Shown here in pieces: positions 54,358 to 64,000 of a stretch of DNA of 64,000 bases; position 1 is the first letter of the stretch, and each line of letters begins with the position of its first letter. The notes below the pieces were generated by a model that ran no database searches, was not told where the DNA came from, and saw only the letters and a program-made list of their open reading frames with translations. The stretch is from Nothopassalora personata (lineage: Eukaryota; Ascomycota; Dothideomycetes; Mycosphaerellales; Mycosphaerellaceae), in NCBI GenBank assembly GCA_033816765.1, contig CM066290.1, positions 3,286,001 to 3,350,000 on the forward strand. The letters are read 5' to 3'. The position numbers were made by a program, and so were the translations under genes.

Positions 54358-56109
54358 CTACTGGACCAGCAGGAATCCAAGTGATGTGGCCAAGATGGAA
54401 AGCACTGCCGCTATGACGGGAATCGTCGAGGTGGTTTGTAGTCCACTGGCAGTTCCCAGCGCAAGCCGAGTATGGCTGGGCTTACTGGAGGAGGTAGCGG
54501 ATCGCTCTTCACTAGTCGCAGTAGCAACAAGTGTAGGATGGCCATCAATAGTGGTTGGATGAGCAGTAGGAATAACAGTTGCGGTAGAGGAAGCGGTTCC
54601 ATGTCCACAGAGTCCCGAGTCGTTCAGCTGCTTCTTAGGATAAATGACCTTCGGCAAGCCTTGGCCCATAGGAACAGTCATGTAGCCAGTGCTGTTTACT
54701 TTCAAGTCCTTGCAAGTCAATAGCTCCGTGAGCATGGTGCCAGACTCGAAATCGTGACCAGTGATGTAGACTTCGAAGTCATCTGCATATGCACCATCAT
54801 TGTTCAAGACAATGATGGCCTGACCGCCAGCGTACCCTTTTCGCATGGCGAACGTGTGATAGTCCTGGAATATGACATCCGAGATGTATGTGGTGTAATT
54901 GCCGCTGTTCCTAACGAAGTGATGGCGGGCCTTTGTCAGTGTGGCAATATATTTGTAGAGCTCCGCGGTGGTGTTGTACCCAGTATCCCACAAAGGAGCT
55001 CTGTTGGTGTTCTGAACAGTGCCTCCGGCCATATGCTGCTCCTGGCCCTGATATATGATTGGTATACCGTCGCCCATAATCGTATAGGTGATGATGTTCT
55101 TGGCTTGTGCCATGTCTCCCGTTAATTCGGCGAAACGTTTGACATCATGGTTCTCACTGAACAATCCGTACGCTGTCGGGTCGAGACAGTTGTGCCGCGT
55201 CGTGTAGATCGTCGACACTAGGTCATTGATGCTGCCGTTAGGGCTCGAAAAGGTCCTCGTGAGTGGGTAATAAATGGCGTAGTTGAGGATGGATCCAATG
55301 GTCTCAGCCCAACGACATATCAATGTATTGTCTCCATCCATTGTTTCGCCAGTAGCGAATATTCCCGCCGACTTGACAAAACCTTGGAAGAATTCGGGCT
55401 CGACGTTCACGGTGGTGTCCAACCGCAACCCATCGATAGAGTAATTGCTGACCATGGAAGAAATCCATTCACCTAACATGTCCCGAACCACGTCGTCCTC
55501 GGTGCGAAGGTCGGCTAAGGCCACGATGTCATCGCCTAACCAGCACATTTCGACGTTGGTCTGATTGGTATCTCCATTGACACGACAGTAGTCATGGAAG
55601 TACTTGCGATCGTTAAACGGGCGAAAGACGCTGTAGTCGACTTCTTGGCCGGCGCCTGCGTAGCCCATGTGATTAACCACGACGTCGAGCATGATATACA
55701 TGCCGCGAGCATGAACATTGTGGATCAAATCTTTGAGATCGGCCTCGGTTCCAAAGGATGGGTTGAGCGCATATAAATCCTGAGCCCAATAACCTGTATA
55801 AGACTCGCCGTTGCCAGTCGATGCTGTCAATTGCGCTACGACGGGCGAGATCCATATAGCATCGAAGCCCATTCCTTCGATATAGTCGAGCCTCTCGCTG
55901 ATGCCTCGCCACGATCCGCCACAATAATGGCCATCCACGACGTTGCATTTGCCATAGTTCGATCCATCAGCGCGAGAGAATCGATCGGTTAGAACTTGAT
56001 AAACCACTCTAGTGCGCCAGTCGTCCAGAGTAGCAGCAGAAGTCCAGGCAGTCAAGCAGAAGACTGCTGTTGCACATCGAATGTGCCACGAAGCAGTCAT
56101 TGTGGCCAT
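54358..56109 (-). CDS. GH13 alpha-amylase, GPI-anchored type (AmyD/Agt-like)
   Basis: It hydrolyses or transfers alpha-1,4-glucan at the cell surface. The single-exon 583-residue protein has a signal peptide (WHIRCATAVFCLTAWTSAAT). Catalytic (beta/alpha)8 landmarks are DAIWISPVVAQ, VVNHMG (region I), GLRLDTTVNVEPEF (nucleophile Asp, region II), FATGETMDGD (acid/base Glu, region III) and FSENHDVKRF (region IV). A beta-sandwich domain follows. The tail is Ser/Thr-rich (TASSTATVIPTAHPTTIDG) and ends in a hydrophobic stretch (TSTIPVIAAVLSILATSLGF LLVQ), as in GPI-anchor signals. It diverges from the alpha-1,3-glucan synthase at 58048. In Aspergillus such amylases affect alpha-1,3-glucan amount and chain length. 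Start chosen at the first ATG; a second ATG three codons later is possible. Confidence 0.9.
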   Translation of the reverse strand: MATMTASWHIRCATAVFCLTAWTSAATLDDWRTRVVYQVLTDRFSRADGSNYGKCNVVDGHYCGGSWRGISERLDYIEGMGFDAIWISPVVAQLTASTGNGESYTGYWAQDLYALNPSFGTEADLKDLIHNVHARGMYIMLDVVVNHMGYAGAGQEVDYSVFRPFNDRKYFHDYCRVNGDTNQTNVEMCWLGDDIVALADLRTEDDVVRDMLGEWISSMVSNYSIDGLRLDTTVNVEPEFFQGFVKSAGIFATGETMDGDNTLICRWAETIGSILNYAIYYPLTRTFSSPNGSINDLVSTIYTTRHNCLDPTAYGLFSENHDVKRFAELTGDMAQAKNIITYTIMGDGIPIIYQGQEQHMAGGTVQNTNRAPLWDTGYNTTAELYKYIATLTKARHHFVRNSGNYTTYISDVIFQDYHTFAMRKGYAGGQAIIVLNNDGAYADDFEVYITGHDFESGTMLTELLTCKDLKVNSTGYMTVPMGQGLPKVIYPKKQLNDSGLCGHGTASSTATVIPTAHPTTIDGHPTLVATATSEERSATSSSKPSHTRLALGTASGLQTTSTIPVIAAVLSILATSLGFLLVQ

Positions 56110-58047
56110 GCCTTCAGTGCACGGCAGGATGCATCATGTTGTGGACGGCCGGGGTGAAGAGGCACACAAACGGACGACGGGTATCAACCTCTGCACTACC
56201 CGAGCGGTTCGTGAATGCTTGGAATGAGTACGAGGTTCAGCTAGGCACCGCAAACACGTCGACACCCGTTCCAGTCAATTACAGTAGGTGACTCCAATGC
56301 TCCATAGCAGCAACGTCGGCAAAACCTTGGAGCTTCGCACACAGCTTACGCGATTGGATAGGCATTTTGTTGATATGCAAGGAAGCCTCGGCTCGTGGCA
56401 AACAAGGTCTTTGCATCGTTTAACGTCGCTACAAGAACGTTGCTGAGGCGCTCCATCGCGCCTACTGTAGCGCCGCGATAGACTCTTCTACGTCCCGAAG
56501 ATCTGCAGTTGGCGTCATACCCAACCTTAGTTCGTTCACAAACGTGCTTGTCGTATCTTCTGAGGGAAAGATTCGGATCCATCGCGTCCGCATGGGTGGC
56601 GGCGGTGAGAGCGGATACTGAAGGTCGAATAGGGCCAGTCTGGCCGGCAGGTTACATACAGGGAGGGGTGACAGCGAAGAGTCGCCGCGGGTTGGAAGCC
56701 ATGTCGGCAGCACAGAGCATGATGCGAAGGAAGAGTGGTTGGCGGAATGTGGTGTGGCACAGTGGATCAGGAACCGACGCAGGAACCTCTCGGCAGCAGC
56801 TCCGAGCTCAACGGCTTGGTAGCTGCGGCGGCGGGATGGGCCGAGTCGCAGGGAAGTGGCATTGCTTGAACACCCATGAACGGGAAAGCGCGACCCGCGC
56901 TGTGGAACCGCACCTTCTCCCAACGACACGAAACATCGATGACAACTACTGCAATCTCGTCACGTAAGCGTGCATGCCATGTGTCGACGCCAGCGCTCTG
57001 GTCGCAGGAGCAGCACGCGTTCCTTCAAGGAGTAAGGCATGAAGGCTCGCGAGTACTGTATTTCTAGGGCCCTAATCGCCCGCCTCGGCCAGTCCGTCGA
57101 CGCCTAGGTAACAGGGTGTCCGATCGCGCTTTCTTCGGATCGCTGAGAGGAGGACAGCCACAGCAAGCAGACAGATTCTTCAATGTCGTGCAACGAACCT
57201 GCGGGTCCGCTATATTAGCCCAAAAAGACACCATGCGCTGCACCTTCAGGGGTCTATGCTATCTGCTACTGCGACGTGTATGTAGCATATGCACTAGCCG
57301 CGGACACATTCGTCGTGCCGCCGTTATCAGAGCACCTGGCAAGCGCCGTGAAGCGACTTCCTGTTCCAGTGCTCTGCCTCCCAGCCTCATCTCGTGGCCA
57401 TATCTCAATAGGGCGTGGACGGGGGAGGGGGGATGGGACGCGCACGAAGAAGAAGAAGCGATCAAATCGTCATGTAGGCCCTGCAAGCGACCTCGCGAGG
57501 TCCCAGATGTCAAGGCTCTCCCGCGCCGCACCGCCCTGGCTCACTGGCCACAGGCACATCGATTCAGGTCGCACGCTATCGCTCTATGTAGTCCGACGCC
57601 GATCAAGCTGCAATTAGTGGGGAACAACTCTATAATCTCCTAGCGGCATACCTTGCTTTGTCTATGCCATGCCTGGCTGCCCCGACCTGTCTTTCGCTCA
57701 CTCGACCTCATCCCAATTCTCGTTCCCTGGTCGTTCATCTTTGGCTGGGGCGGCGCCGGTCTCCCACTTACATTCGTTGCGCCCCACCTACGCGCCTTCA
57801 AACAACCCTGCTGCTGTTCCTCCGTTTCCTACTGCTCGAACGATATCCTGCGCGCTCCCACTATCTCTCCTTGCGAAAGCTGACGAAGAACCATCTGGCG
57901 TGCTTGCTCGACGCTCGACGCTTCTGACAGGCCAAGGACCACCACCACCATCACCACCAGCCGGCAGTGGAGTTTCTTGATGCGTGTGGCATAGAGACCA
58001 TTCCACCTCCAAGCTGCCTTCGCGGCACTCCATACATTAGCTGCAAT
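56110..58047. promoter_or_regulatory. 1.9-kb divergent intergenic region of amylase and glucan synthase
   Basis: It separates two divergently transcribed cell-wall genes, so both promoters lie here. CT-rich stretches (57655-57770 and 57830-57960) form the likely leader of the synthase gene. A G-rich tract GGGGGAGGGGGGATGGGACG lies near 57420. Open frames inside it show no motif. Confidence 0.5.
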
Positions 58048-61000
58048 ATGTTCTTCAGGACGTGTCTTCTCACACTCGCCTCACTTGCAGCGCTTTCCTC
58101 AGCATCTTACTATGACGCTAGGGAGGAGGAGTGGAACCTGAACGCCAATGAGAACGCCGCCACACCTCTGGAATACTCAGTCCCAGCATGGCCTGCAGGC
58201 TTCTCTCACCAACCCAGCCCGGAGAACTGGAGGTTTCCGTTCTACAGCTTTTTCCTCGACAGATTCGTCAATGGCGACCCGACCAACGACAATGCTAACG
58301 GCACATCCTGGGAACAGGACTACAAACAGACGAATCTTCGTCATGGAGGCGATGTCAAGGGTCTGGAGGATTCGCTCGACTACCTTCACGGCCTGGGTAT
58401 CAGAGGACTTTACCTCGTTGGCAGCGCCATGCTGAACCTCCCGTGGGAGGCGGATGGATACAGCCCTCACGACCACACTATCCTCGATCACCATCTCGGC
58501 AATATCACTCAGTGGCGCGCTGCCATTCAGGCGATTCACGACAAGGGCATGTATGTCATCTTGGACAACACAATGGCCACCATGTCCAATCTCTTTGGCT
58601 TCGAGGGTTATCTGAACACAAGTGCCGACTTCTCGTTCAACGAACACAACATGGAATACACCTCGGAGATGAAGTATCGAGATTTTTACATCAGCAACGA
58701 GTTCCACGAAGAATGTCCATACGACTTCCCGCGCTTCTGGGATCAGGGAGGCCACCAGATCCTCGACAATAACACGAAGGCGTTGGTTGGCTGCATGGAC
58801 AGCGAGTTCGATCAGTTTGGAGATGTCGGAGCCTTTGGTGTTTACCCAGAATGGCAAAAGCAGCTGTCCAAATTCAACGGTGTCCAGGATCGTCTCAGAG
58901 AATGGAGGCCACAAGTTTTGGACAAGATCAAGCACTTTTCCTGCATGATGATTCAAGGCTTGGACATCGATGGCTTTCGAATTGACAAAGCCATGCAGGT
59001 GACTGTGGATGCGCAGGGCAACTGGTCACATTTCCAGAGAGAATGCGCAGCCGCGGTAGGCAAGGACAATTTCTTCATCCCCGGCGAGATCGTGAATGGT
59101 AATGCAGATGCGTCGATTTACATCGGACGAGGAAAGGAGCCACAAATGCAAGTCTACAACGCCACAGAAGCCATGATATCGAATGATACTGAGTACATTC
59201 GCGATGCTGGATACCAAGCTCTGGATGCTGGCGCTTTCCATTACTCGACGTATCGTGCGTTGATGCGCTTCCTCGGCCTGGACGGCAACTTGCTGGCTTC
59301 GAACGACGCTCCGGTCAACTTCGCCGATCAGTGGCAAACCTTTGTCCGGACTAACGACATGATGAACGCGAACACTGGCAAATTCGATCCACGCCACATG
59401 TACGGAGTCTCCAACCACGATGTTCTTCGTTGGCCAGGTCTAACGAACGGAACCGAGCGTCAACTACTCGGTGACTTTGTTATATCCCTGTTGATGCCCG
59501 GTATCCCTCTGGTCAGTTGGGGTGAAGAGCAGGCTTTCTACGTCCTAGACAACACCGCAAGTAACTACATCTTTGGACGCCAGCCGATGTCGTCAGCTCA
59601 AGCTTGGCAGATGCATGGCTGCTACAAGGTCGGCAACACGAACCTCAATAACTGGCCTGTCAACAGCTCGCTCACGGGTTGCCAAGATGACAGCGTCAGC
59701 CTCGACCACAGAGACTCGACTCATCCAGTATACACTGTCTTGAAGCAAATGTTTGAGCTCCGCAACCGCTACCCGGTGTTACAAGATGGCTGGCATGTTC
59801 AGCAACTGTCCAACATGACATTTAATTACACACTACCGGGTTCCTTTGGTGTACCTACTGAGACCGGCCTGTGGTCTGTTCTGAGAGGGCGTAACGAGGA
59901 CCTTCAAGACTTTACTGGCGAAGGTATGTTCGAGAACCAGGGCATATGGCTTCTCTACTCCAATTTCAACGAATCTACCAAGACTTATGAAGGCAACTGT
60001 TCTGGCGATGATGCAATCATTAGTCCCTTCGACTCCGGCACGACTGTCAAGAATCTTTTCTATCCCTTTGACGAGTGGACACTGGTGGACTCTGCCGTAT
60101 CCCTTGGGATCGAGGGCTCCACAAGCCCGAACGGCTGCGTGCCGAAGATGAACATGACAAAGTACGGCTTCAAAGCGTTCGTACCTATCGAAAAGTGGGC
60201 AGCACCATCGCCAGTACTTACAAAGTTCTTGCCTGGCCATGATGCCCGCATTCTTTCGAATGCTACCGGCTCCGAACCTTCGACTTACGAAATTGAACTT
60301 CGTTTCTCGCAGGAAATGGATTGTGATGCCCTTGCAGACGCGCTCAGCATCGATTCAACCACCGAGTCTGGTAAGCAAGGCGCAATCGACAAATCTACTA
60401 TCGATTGTCTTACCATCGACCCGGAACACGAGGCGTACTACTATGGCCCAAGCCCTTCGATTTGGCGCGCTCGTGTCACATTGACAGACCTCTATGACGG
60501 CATTCACAGGATCAACGTCAACAATGCATCGAGTGCATCTGGCAATACGACGACCAATTCTAATGATCACTTCATGATCCGCCTCGGCAAGGAGACCAAC
60601 CCCATGATTTTTCCATTCACTGCCAACTACAGCTCCACCTTGCTCTATCCAGATACCACGACTCAGAAGCGAGACGTTGAGATAACAAGCAGCGGCTTCA
60701 TTCTCAACCATAAAGCGCCTGGAGCAGACAAGTGGCGCTTCTCCATGTCCTTTGGAGCTGTCTGGTCCGATTGGTACGACTACACGCCTGGTAACGTTTC
60801 TCTGCCATCACAGACTTGGACTGGTCACTCGGGCTACCAAAGATGGACTGGCGATCACGTTCAAGTGCAGTACTGGTCACGCCTTGCAGGCAGTAGCGAC
60901 CACGTCATCGAGGGTGACCTTGTCGGCAGCAGTGATGTTCCCCGAAGGTTTCCCCATCTGTTTGTACACGGAGACTTCAACCAATACGGGTACGACTCTG

Positions 61001-64000
61001 GTCTAGCGAACAGCATGTCGCAGCTTGACAATGGCACTTGGACATTTGATTTCTTGACTGAGTGGCCATCGCAATTCCAGGTCAATGTTTGGGGCATGGC
61101 AGCGAATGGGCAACCAGACGTTAGCTTCGCCATGGGCGACGTCGACAACGACACTGTCCTCGATCGCGTATCACCGGTGTCTCTGCAAAAGGCGGTTGTT
61201 AACATCACCAACCTTGGCCCAGAGTCTCCGTTCTTGGCATGGCGCATTCTGTTCAACGACGGGGATTATCGCTACTACCTCGTGCCTGTTGGAAGCCGCT
61301 ACGAACAGTTGGCGCTGTGGCTGTTGCTCGCACTGGTACCAATTATGACTGCTGCCGCTGGTGTTTGGGCATACATGCATTTCTTTTACAGTGTCAAGTT
61401 CAACCAAGTCGGTTTGTCCGAGAAGAAGAGCATCTTCCCTCCCGCGGTAGGCAAGGTCTTCCACCGCGAGAAGCAAGAAGGCTCAGAATCTGAACCTTCC
61501 AATTCGCTGTCGCCTGCCACGCCGAACCCTGACAACGCAGGTGGCTCCGTCATCCTGTCGGCTGGGCTTGGAGCCGGTGCCGTGATTGAGCAGAAGCGTC
61601 GCACAGTTCTGATTGCCACGATGGAGTACGACATATCTGACTGGGCAATCAAGGTCAAGATTGGTGGTCTGGGTGTAATGGCCCAGCTGATGGGCAAGAA
61701 CCTGGAGCACCAAGACCTTATCTGGGTTGTGCCGTGTGCTGGTGGCGTCGACTACCCTGTCGATACGCCGGGTCTACCAATCGACGTCACAATTCTCGGT
61801 CGCACCTATGAGGTGCAGACCCAGTACCACAAGCTTAACAACATCACCTACATGCTTCTCGATGCTCCTGTGTTTAGGAGACAGAGCACGAAAGAGCCGT
61901 ATCCAGCCCGTATGGATGACTTGGACAGCGCCATCTACTACTCGGCCTGGAATCAGTGCATTGCCGAAGCTATGAGGAGATTCCCCATTGATCTCTATCA
62001 CATTAACGACTATCATGGGACCGTCGCACCCCTCTATTTGCTACCAGACACAATCCCATGCTGTTTATCTCTCCACAATGCAGAGTTCCAGGGCTTGTGG
62101 CCAATGCGCAATCCTCGGGAAGTCGAAGAGATCTGCTCTGTCTTCAACCTTCCTCAGGCTGTGGTACAACGCTACGTACAATTCGGCGAAGTGTTCAACC
62201 TTCTGCACGCGGGTGCCAGTATACTTCGCATTCACCAGAAAGGCTTTGGTGCTGTTGGTGTGTCCAAGAAGTATGGAAAGCGATCCTGGGCTCGCTATCC
62301 CATCTTCTGGGGTTTGAAGAAGGTCGGTGCTTTACCCAATCCGGATCCTTCGGACGTCGCAGAATGGGACAAGAAGCTTGCCAACCCGGAAGACATCAAG
62401 GTCGACGAAGTCTTTGAAAGTGCGCGAGCAGGTCTCAAGCGACAGGCTCAAGAATGGGCGGGCCTGGAGCAGCGAGCCGATGCGGATCTGTTCGTGTTCG
62501 TTGGTCGATGGTCGATGCAGAAAGGCATAGATCTCATCGCCGATGTCTTTCCCGCCATCCTCGAGCAGTACGAGCACGTTCAGCTGCTGTGCGTTGGACC
62601 CACAATTGATCTTCATGGCAAGTTCGCAGCTCTCAAGCTTGAGAAGATGATGCAAAAATACCCAGGCCGTGTTTACTCCAAGCCAGAGTTCACTGCATTA
62701 CCCCCCTTCATATTTAGCGGAGCTGAATTCGCCTTGATTCCCAGCCGAGACGAGCCATTTGGTCTGGTCGCTGTGGAATTCGGTCGCAAAGGAGCACTTG
62801 GCGTTGGATCGCGTGTCGGTGGTCTGGGACAGATGCCTGGTTGGTGGTACACAATCGAGTCGCCAACCACTCGCCATCAAATGCATCAATTCAAGATGGC
62901 CATCGCAGGAGCGCTCAAGTCGGACTATGAGACCCGTGCAACGATGCGAGCCCGATCTGCAAAGCAAAGGTTTCCGGTCGCGCAGTGGAAAGAAGACCTT
63001 GAAATTCTCCAAAGCACTTCCATCAAGATCCATCAGAGACTCATGGACCGGATCTCAGCCAAGCGGATGGGTTTGGAAGACAAGAGTGGAAGCTCCACTG
63101 GGTGGAACACGCCAGGCTGGATGACACCCAGGAGCGGATGGGCTACGCCTACTGGATCGAGGCCAAATACAAGGCCATCGTCACCAACGCGTTCTGGCAC
63201 GACGACCCCGACGGGCACCACACCAAACGCTCTGTCACTTGGTATGCGACATGGTCCAGGACACACGTCACCACAGACTAGCGGCGCATCTCGCAGCAAC
63301 TCTTCTTCGAGACCAAGTGCGTCACGCCGAAACTCCGTGGAAGACCAGAACAGCGAGAGAAGATATCTCGGTGGCAGCGGCGACGAAGCCTATATCAGCT
63401 CACAGGCTGCTGAGGAGTCGAAGCAGCGATCGCAATTAGGCACTGGGCTCAACGAGTTGGACTTCGGGCTACGGGACGGCACAAGGAACAACAACCCAAG
63501 TCGGCCGGAGAGAACACACAACCCATATTTCCCAGCCGGCACGCCTTTGACTCCAGGTGCTGACTTTGTTGGTGGTCAGCAATTCCCATTCCTCTCACGT
63601 CCGCACACTCCCATGCGACAAGATGCGCCAAGCGTGCCGCAGACACCGCTTTCCACCGAGATGGTCATGGATGAGAAGAAGGATCAACCTCAAGAATTAA
63701 TGCCCTTCTTTACGGACCCAACTGGCTTGTACTACAAGATGTTTGACAAGAAGCTCGACGCCCTCAATGGCAAGAACTCTGAGAGCGCTCTTTGCATCGA
63801 AGAGTACCTCGAGAAGTCGGAAAAACAATGGTTCAACCGTCTGCATGAAGCGAAGATGAGTCGCAGCAATACCCCCAATGCTTCTAAAGCCGTGACACCG
63901 GCTGGCTCAATCTATGAGGGTGTCGAGACAGATGAGGGCCTTGGGCAATTTCTGTTACCCGCCAACTACAAAGCTCCCGCAGGCATCCGTCGACTCATGA
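58048..64000 (+). CDS. ags1: Cell-wall alpha-1,3-glucan synthase (partial, runs off the window)
   Basis: It makes alpha-1,3-glucan of the fungal wall. From ATG 58048 the frame is open without intron for 1984 codons to the window end; family members have about 2400. A signal peptide (MFFRTCLLTLASLAALSSA) leads. A GH13 amylase-like domain follows: RFPFYSFFLDRFVNGDPTND, GLDIDGFRIDKAMQ, FFIPGEIVNG, GVSNHDVLRWPG. One membrane helix lies near residue 1090 (LWLLLALVPIMTAAAGVW). The GT5 glycogen-synthase-like domain starts RRTVLIATMEYDISDW, then KIGGLGVMAQLMGKN, DLYHINDYHG, FVGRWSMQKGIDLIADVF and PSRDEPFGLVAVEFGRKGAL. A Ser/Pro-rich segment follows, then QFLLPANYKAPAG just before the missing multi-helix export domain. 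Confidence 0.95.
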   Translation, partial: MFFRTCLLTLASLAALSSASYYDAREEEWNLNANENAATPLEYSVPAWPAGFSHQPSPENWRFPFYSFFLDRFVNGDPTNDNANGTSWEQDYKQTNLRHGGDVKGLEDSLDYLHGLGIRGLYLVGSAMLNLPWEADGYSPHDHTILDHHLGNITQWRAAIQAIHDKGMYVILDNTMATMSNLFGFEGYLNTSADFSFNEHNMEYTSEMKYRDFYISNEFHEECPYDFPRFWDQGGHQILDNNTKALVGCMDSEFDQFGDVGAFGVYPEWQKQLSKFNGVQDRLREWRPQVLDKIKHFSCMMIQGLDIDGFRIDKAMQVTVDAQGNWSHFQRECAAAVGKDNFFIPGEIVNGNADASIYIGRGKEPQMQVYNATEAMISNDTEYIRDAGYQALDAGAFHYSTYRALMRFLGLDGNLLASNDAPVNFADQWQTFVRTNDMMNANTGKFDPRHMYGVSNHDVLRWPGLTNGTERQLLGDFVISLLMPGIPLVSWGEEQAFYVLDNTASNYIFGRQPMSSAQAWQMHGCYKVGNTNLNNWPVNSSLTGCQDDSVSLDHRDSTHPVYTVLKQMFELRNRYPVLQDGWHVQQLSNMTFNYTLPGSFGVPTETGLWSVLRGRNEDLQDFTGEGMFENQGIWLLYSNFNESTKTYEGNCSGDDAIISPFDSGTTVKNLFYPFDEWTLVDSAVSLGIEGSTSPNGCVPKMNMTKYGFKAFVPIEKWAAPSPVLTKFLPGHDARILSNATGSEPSTYEIELRFSQEMDCDALADALSIDSTTESGKQGAIDKSTIDCLTIDPEHEAYYYGPSPSIWRARVTLTDLYDGIHRINVNNASSASGNTTTNSNDHFMIRLGKETNPMIFPFTANYSSTLLYPDTTTQKRDVEITSSGFILNHKAPGADKWRFSMSFGAVWSDWYDYTPGNVSLPSQTWTGHSGYQRWTGDHVQVQYWSRLAGSSDHVIEGDLVGSSDVPRRFPHLFVHGDFNQYGYDSGLANSMSQLDNGTWTFDFLTEWPSQFQVNVWGMAANGQPDVSFAMGDVDNDTVLDRVSPVSLQKAVVNITNLGPESPFLAWRILFNDGDYRYYLVPVGSRYEQLALWLLLALVPIMTAAAGVWAYMHFFYSVKFNQVGLSEKKSIFPPAVGKVFHREKQEGSESEPSNSLSPATPNPDNAGGSVILSAGLGAGAVIEQKRRTVLIATMEYDISDWAIKVKIGGLGVMAQLMGKNLEHQDLIWVVPCAGGVDYPVDTPGLPIDVTILGRTYEVQTQYHKLNNITYMLLDAPVFRRQSTKEPYPARMDDLDSAIYYSAWNQCIAEAMRRFPIDLYHINDYHGTVAPLYLLPDTIPCCLSLHNAEFQGLWPMRNPREVEEICSVFNLPQAVVQRYVQFGEVFNLLHAGASILRIHQKGFGAVGVSKKYGKRSWARYPIFWGLKKVGALPNPDPSDVAEWDKKLANPEDIKVDEVFESARAGLKRQAQEWAGLEQRADADLFVFVGRWSMQKGIDLIADVFPAILEQYEHVQLLCVGPTIDLHGKFAALKLEKMMQKYPGRVYSKPEFTALPPFIFSGAEFALIPSRDEPFGLVAVEFGRKGALGVGSRVGGLGQMPGWWYTIESPTTRHQMHQFKMAIAGALKSDYETRATMRARSAKQRFPVAQWKEDLEILQSTSIKIHQRLMDRISAKRMGLEDKSGSSTGWNTPGWMTPRSGWATPTGSRPNTRPSSPTRSGTTTPTGTTPNALSLGMRHGPGHTSPQTSGASRSNSSSRPSASRRNSVEDQNSERRYLGGSGDEAYISSQAAEESKQRSQLGTGLNELDFGLRDGTRNNNPSRPERTHNPYFPAGTPLTPGADFVGGQQFPFLSRPHTPMRQDAPSVPQTPLSTEMVMDEKKDQPQELMPFFTDPTGLYYKMFDKKLDALNGKNSESALCIEEYLEKSEKQWFNRLHEAKMSRSNTPNASKAVTPAGSIYEGVETDEGLGQFLLPANYKAPAGIRRLM

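Noticed and set aside
58177..58956. 259-codon minus-strand open frame
   Set aside because: It is the antisense shadow of the alpha-1,3-glucan synthase frame, which carries all the family motifs.

Overview
This window comes from a filamentous ascomycete. Genes carry short GT-AG introns of about 45-80 bp. The gene set includes a class II hydrophobin, an alpha-1,3-glucan synthase, a GPI-type alpha-amylase and a GH3 beta-glucosidase. A long island looks mutated by a RIP-like process: CpA/TpG are scarce and TAG/TAA stops are everywhere. A Dothideomycete, perhaps of the Mycosphaerella group, fits, but this placement is an inference.

Left arm (1-28.8 kb). It opens with a relic of a CocE/S15 hydrolase, an intact five-exon secreted GH3 beta-glucosidase (1430-4340) and an aspartic-protease relic. 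Two tiny two-exon paralogous Cys-rich genes follow (5544-5757 and 6061-6284). Next come a truncated mitochondrial phosphate carrier, a four-exon secreted protein with a canonical class II hydrophobin module and a second hydrophobin-like module (8341-9167), and the pyruvate dehydrogenase E1 alpha gene (9993-11453). After two or three lineage-type unknown genes there is a 1279-residue scaffold-like protein with a 27-nt microexon (15165-19125). The arm ends with a 106-residue Gly/Val-rich protein, ribosomal protein eL8, an epsin, a linalool dehydratase/isomerase-like pseudogene, a Lys-rich unknown and an FLVCR-type MFS transporter.

Island (28918-48510). These 19.6 kb are bounded by inverted repeats of about 200-260 bp and by a candidate 6-bp target duplication, gctaat. 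The island's own sequence, about 8 kb, carries a RIP-destroyed integrase-core transposase on the minus strand. It also carries a family of at least 18 copies of a hairpin-forming motif, ACTTACTCGTAGG or ACTTCCTCGTAGG. Nested inside are a Ty3/gypsy chromovirus (29907-36968, perfect 5-bp duplication CCGGC) and a Ty1/copia element (to 41366). Inside the gypsy element lies a younger, unmutated 333-bp solo LTR (32166-32498, duplication ATTAG). I read this as a large TIR transposon of undescribed type that later collected retroelements.

Right arm (48.5-64 kb). It holds the exosome subunit CSL4, a possible small unknown gene, a 534-residue unknown with three Cys-Pro motifs, and a divergent cell-wall pair: a GPI-type GH13 alpha-amylase (54358-56109, minus) and an alpha-1,3-glucan synthase (58048 to the window end, plus). 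The pair resembles the amyD-agsB arrangement of Aspergillus and probably acts on cell-wall alpha-glucan. No tRNA or rRNA gene was recognised.
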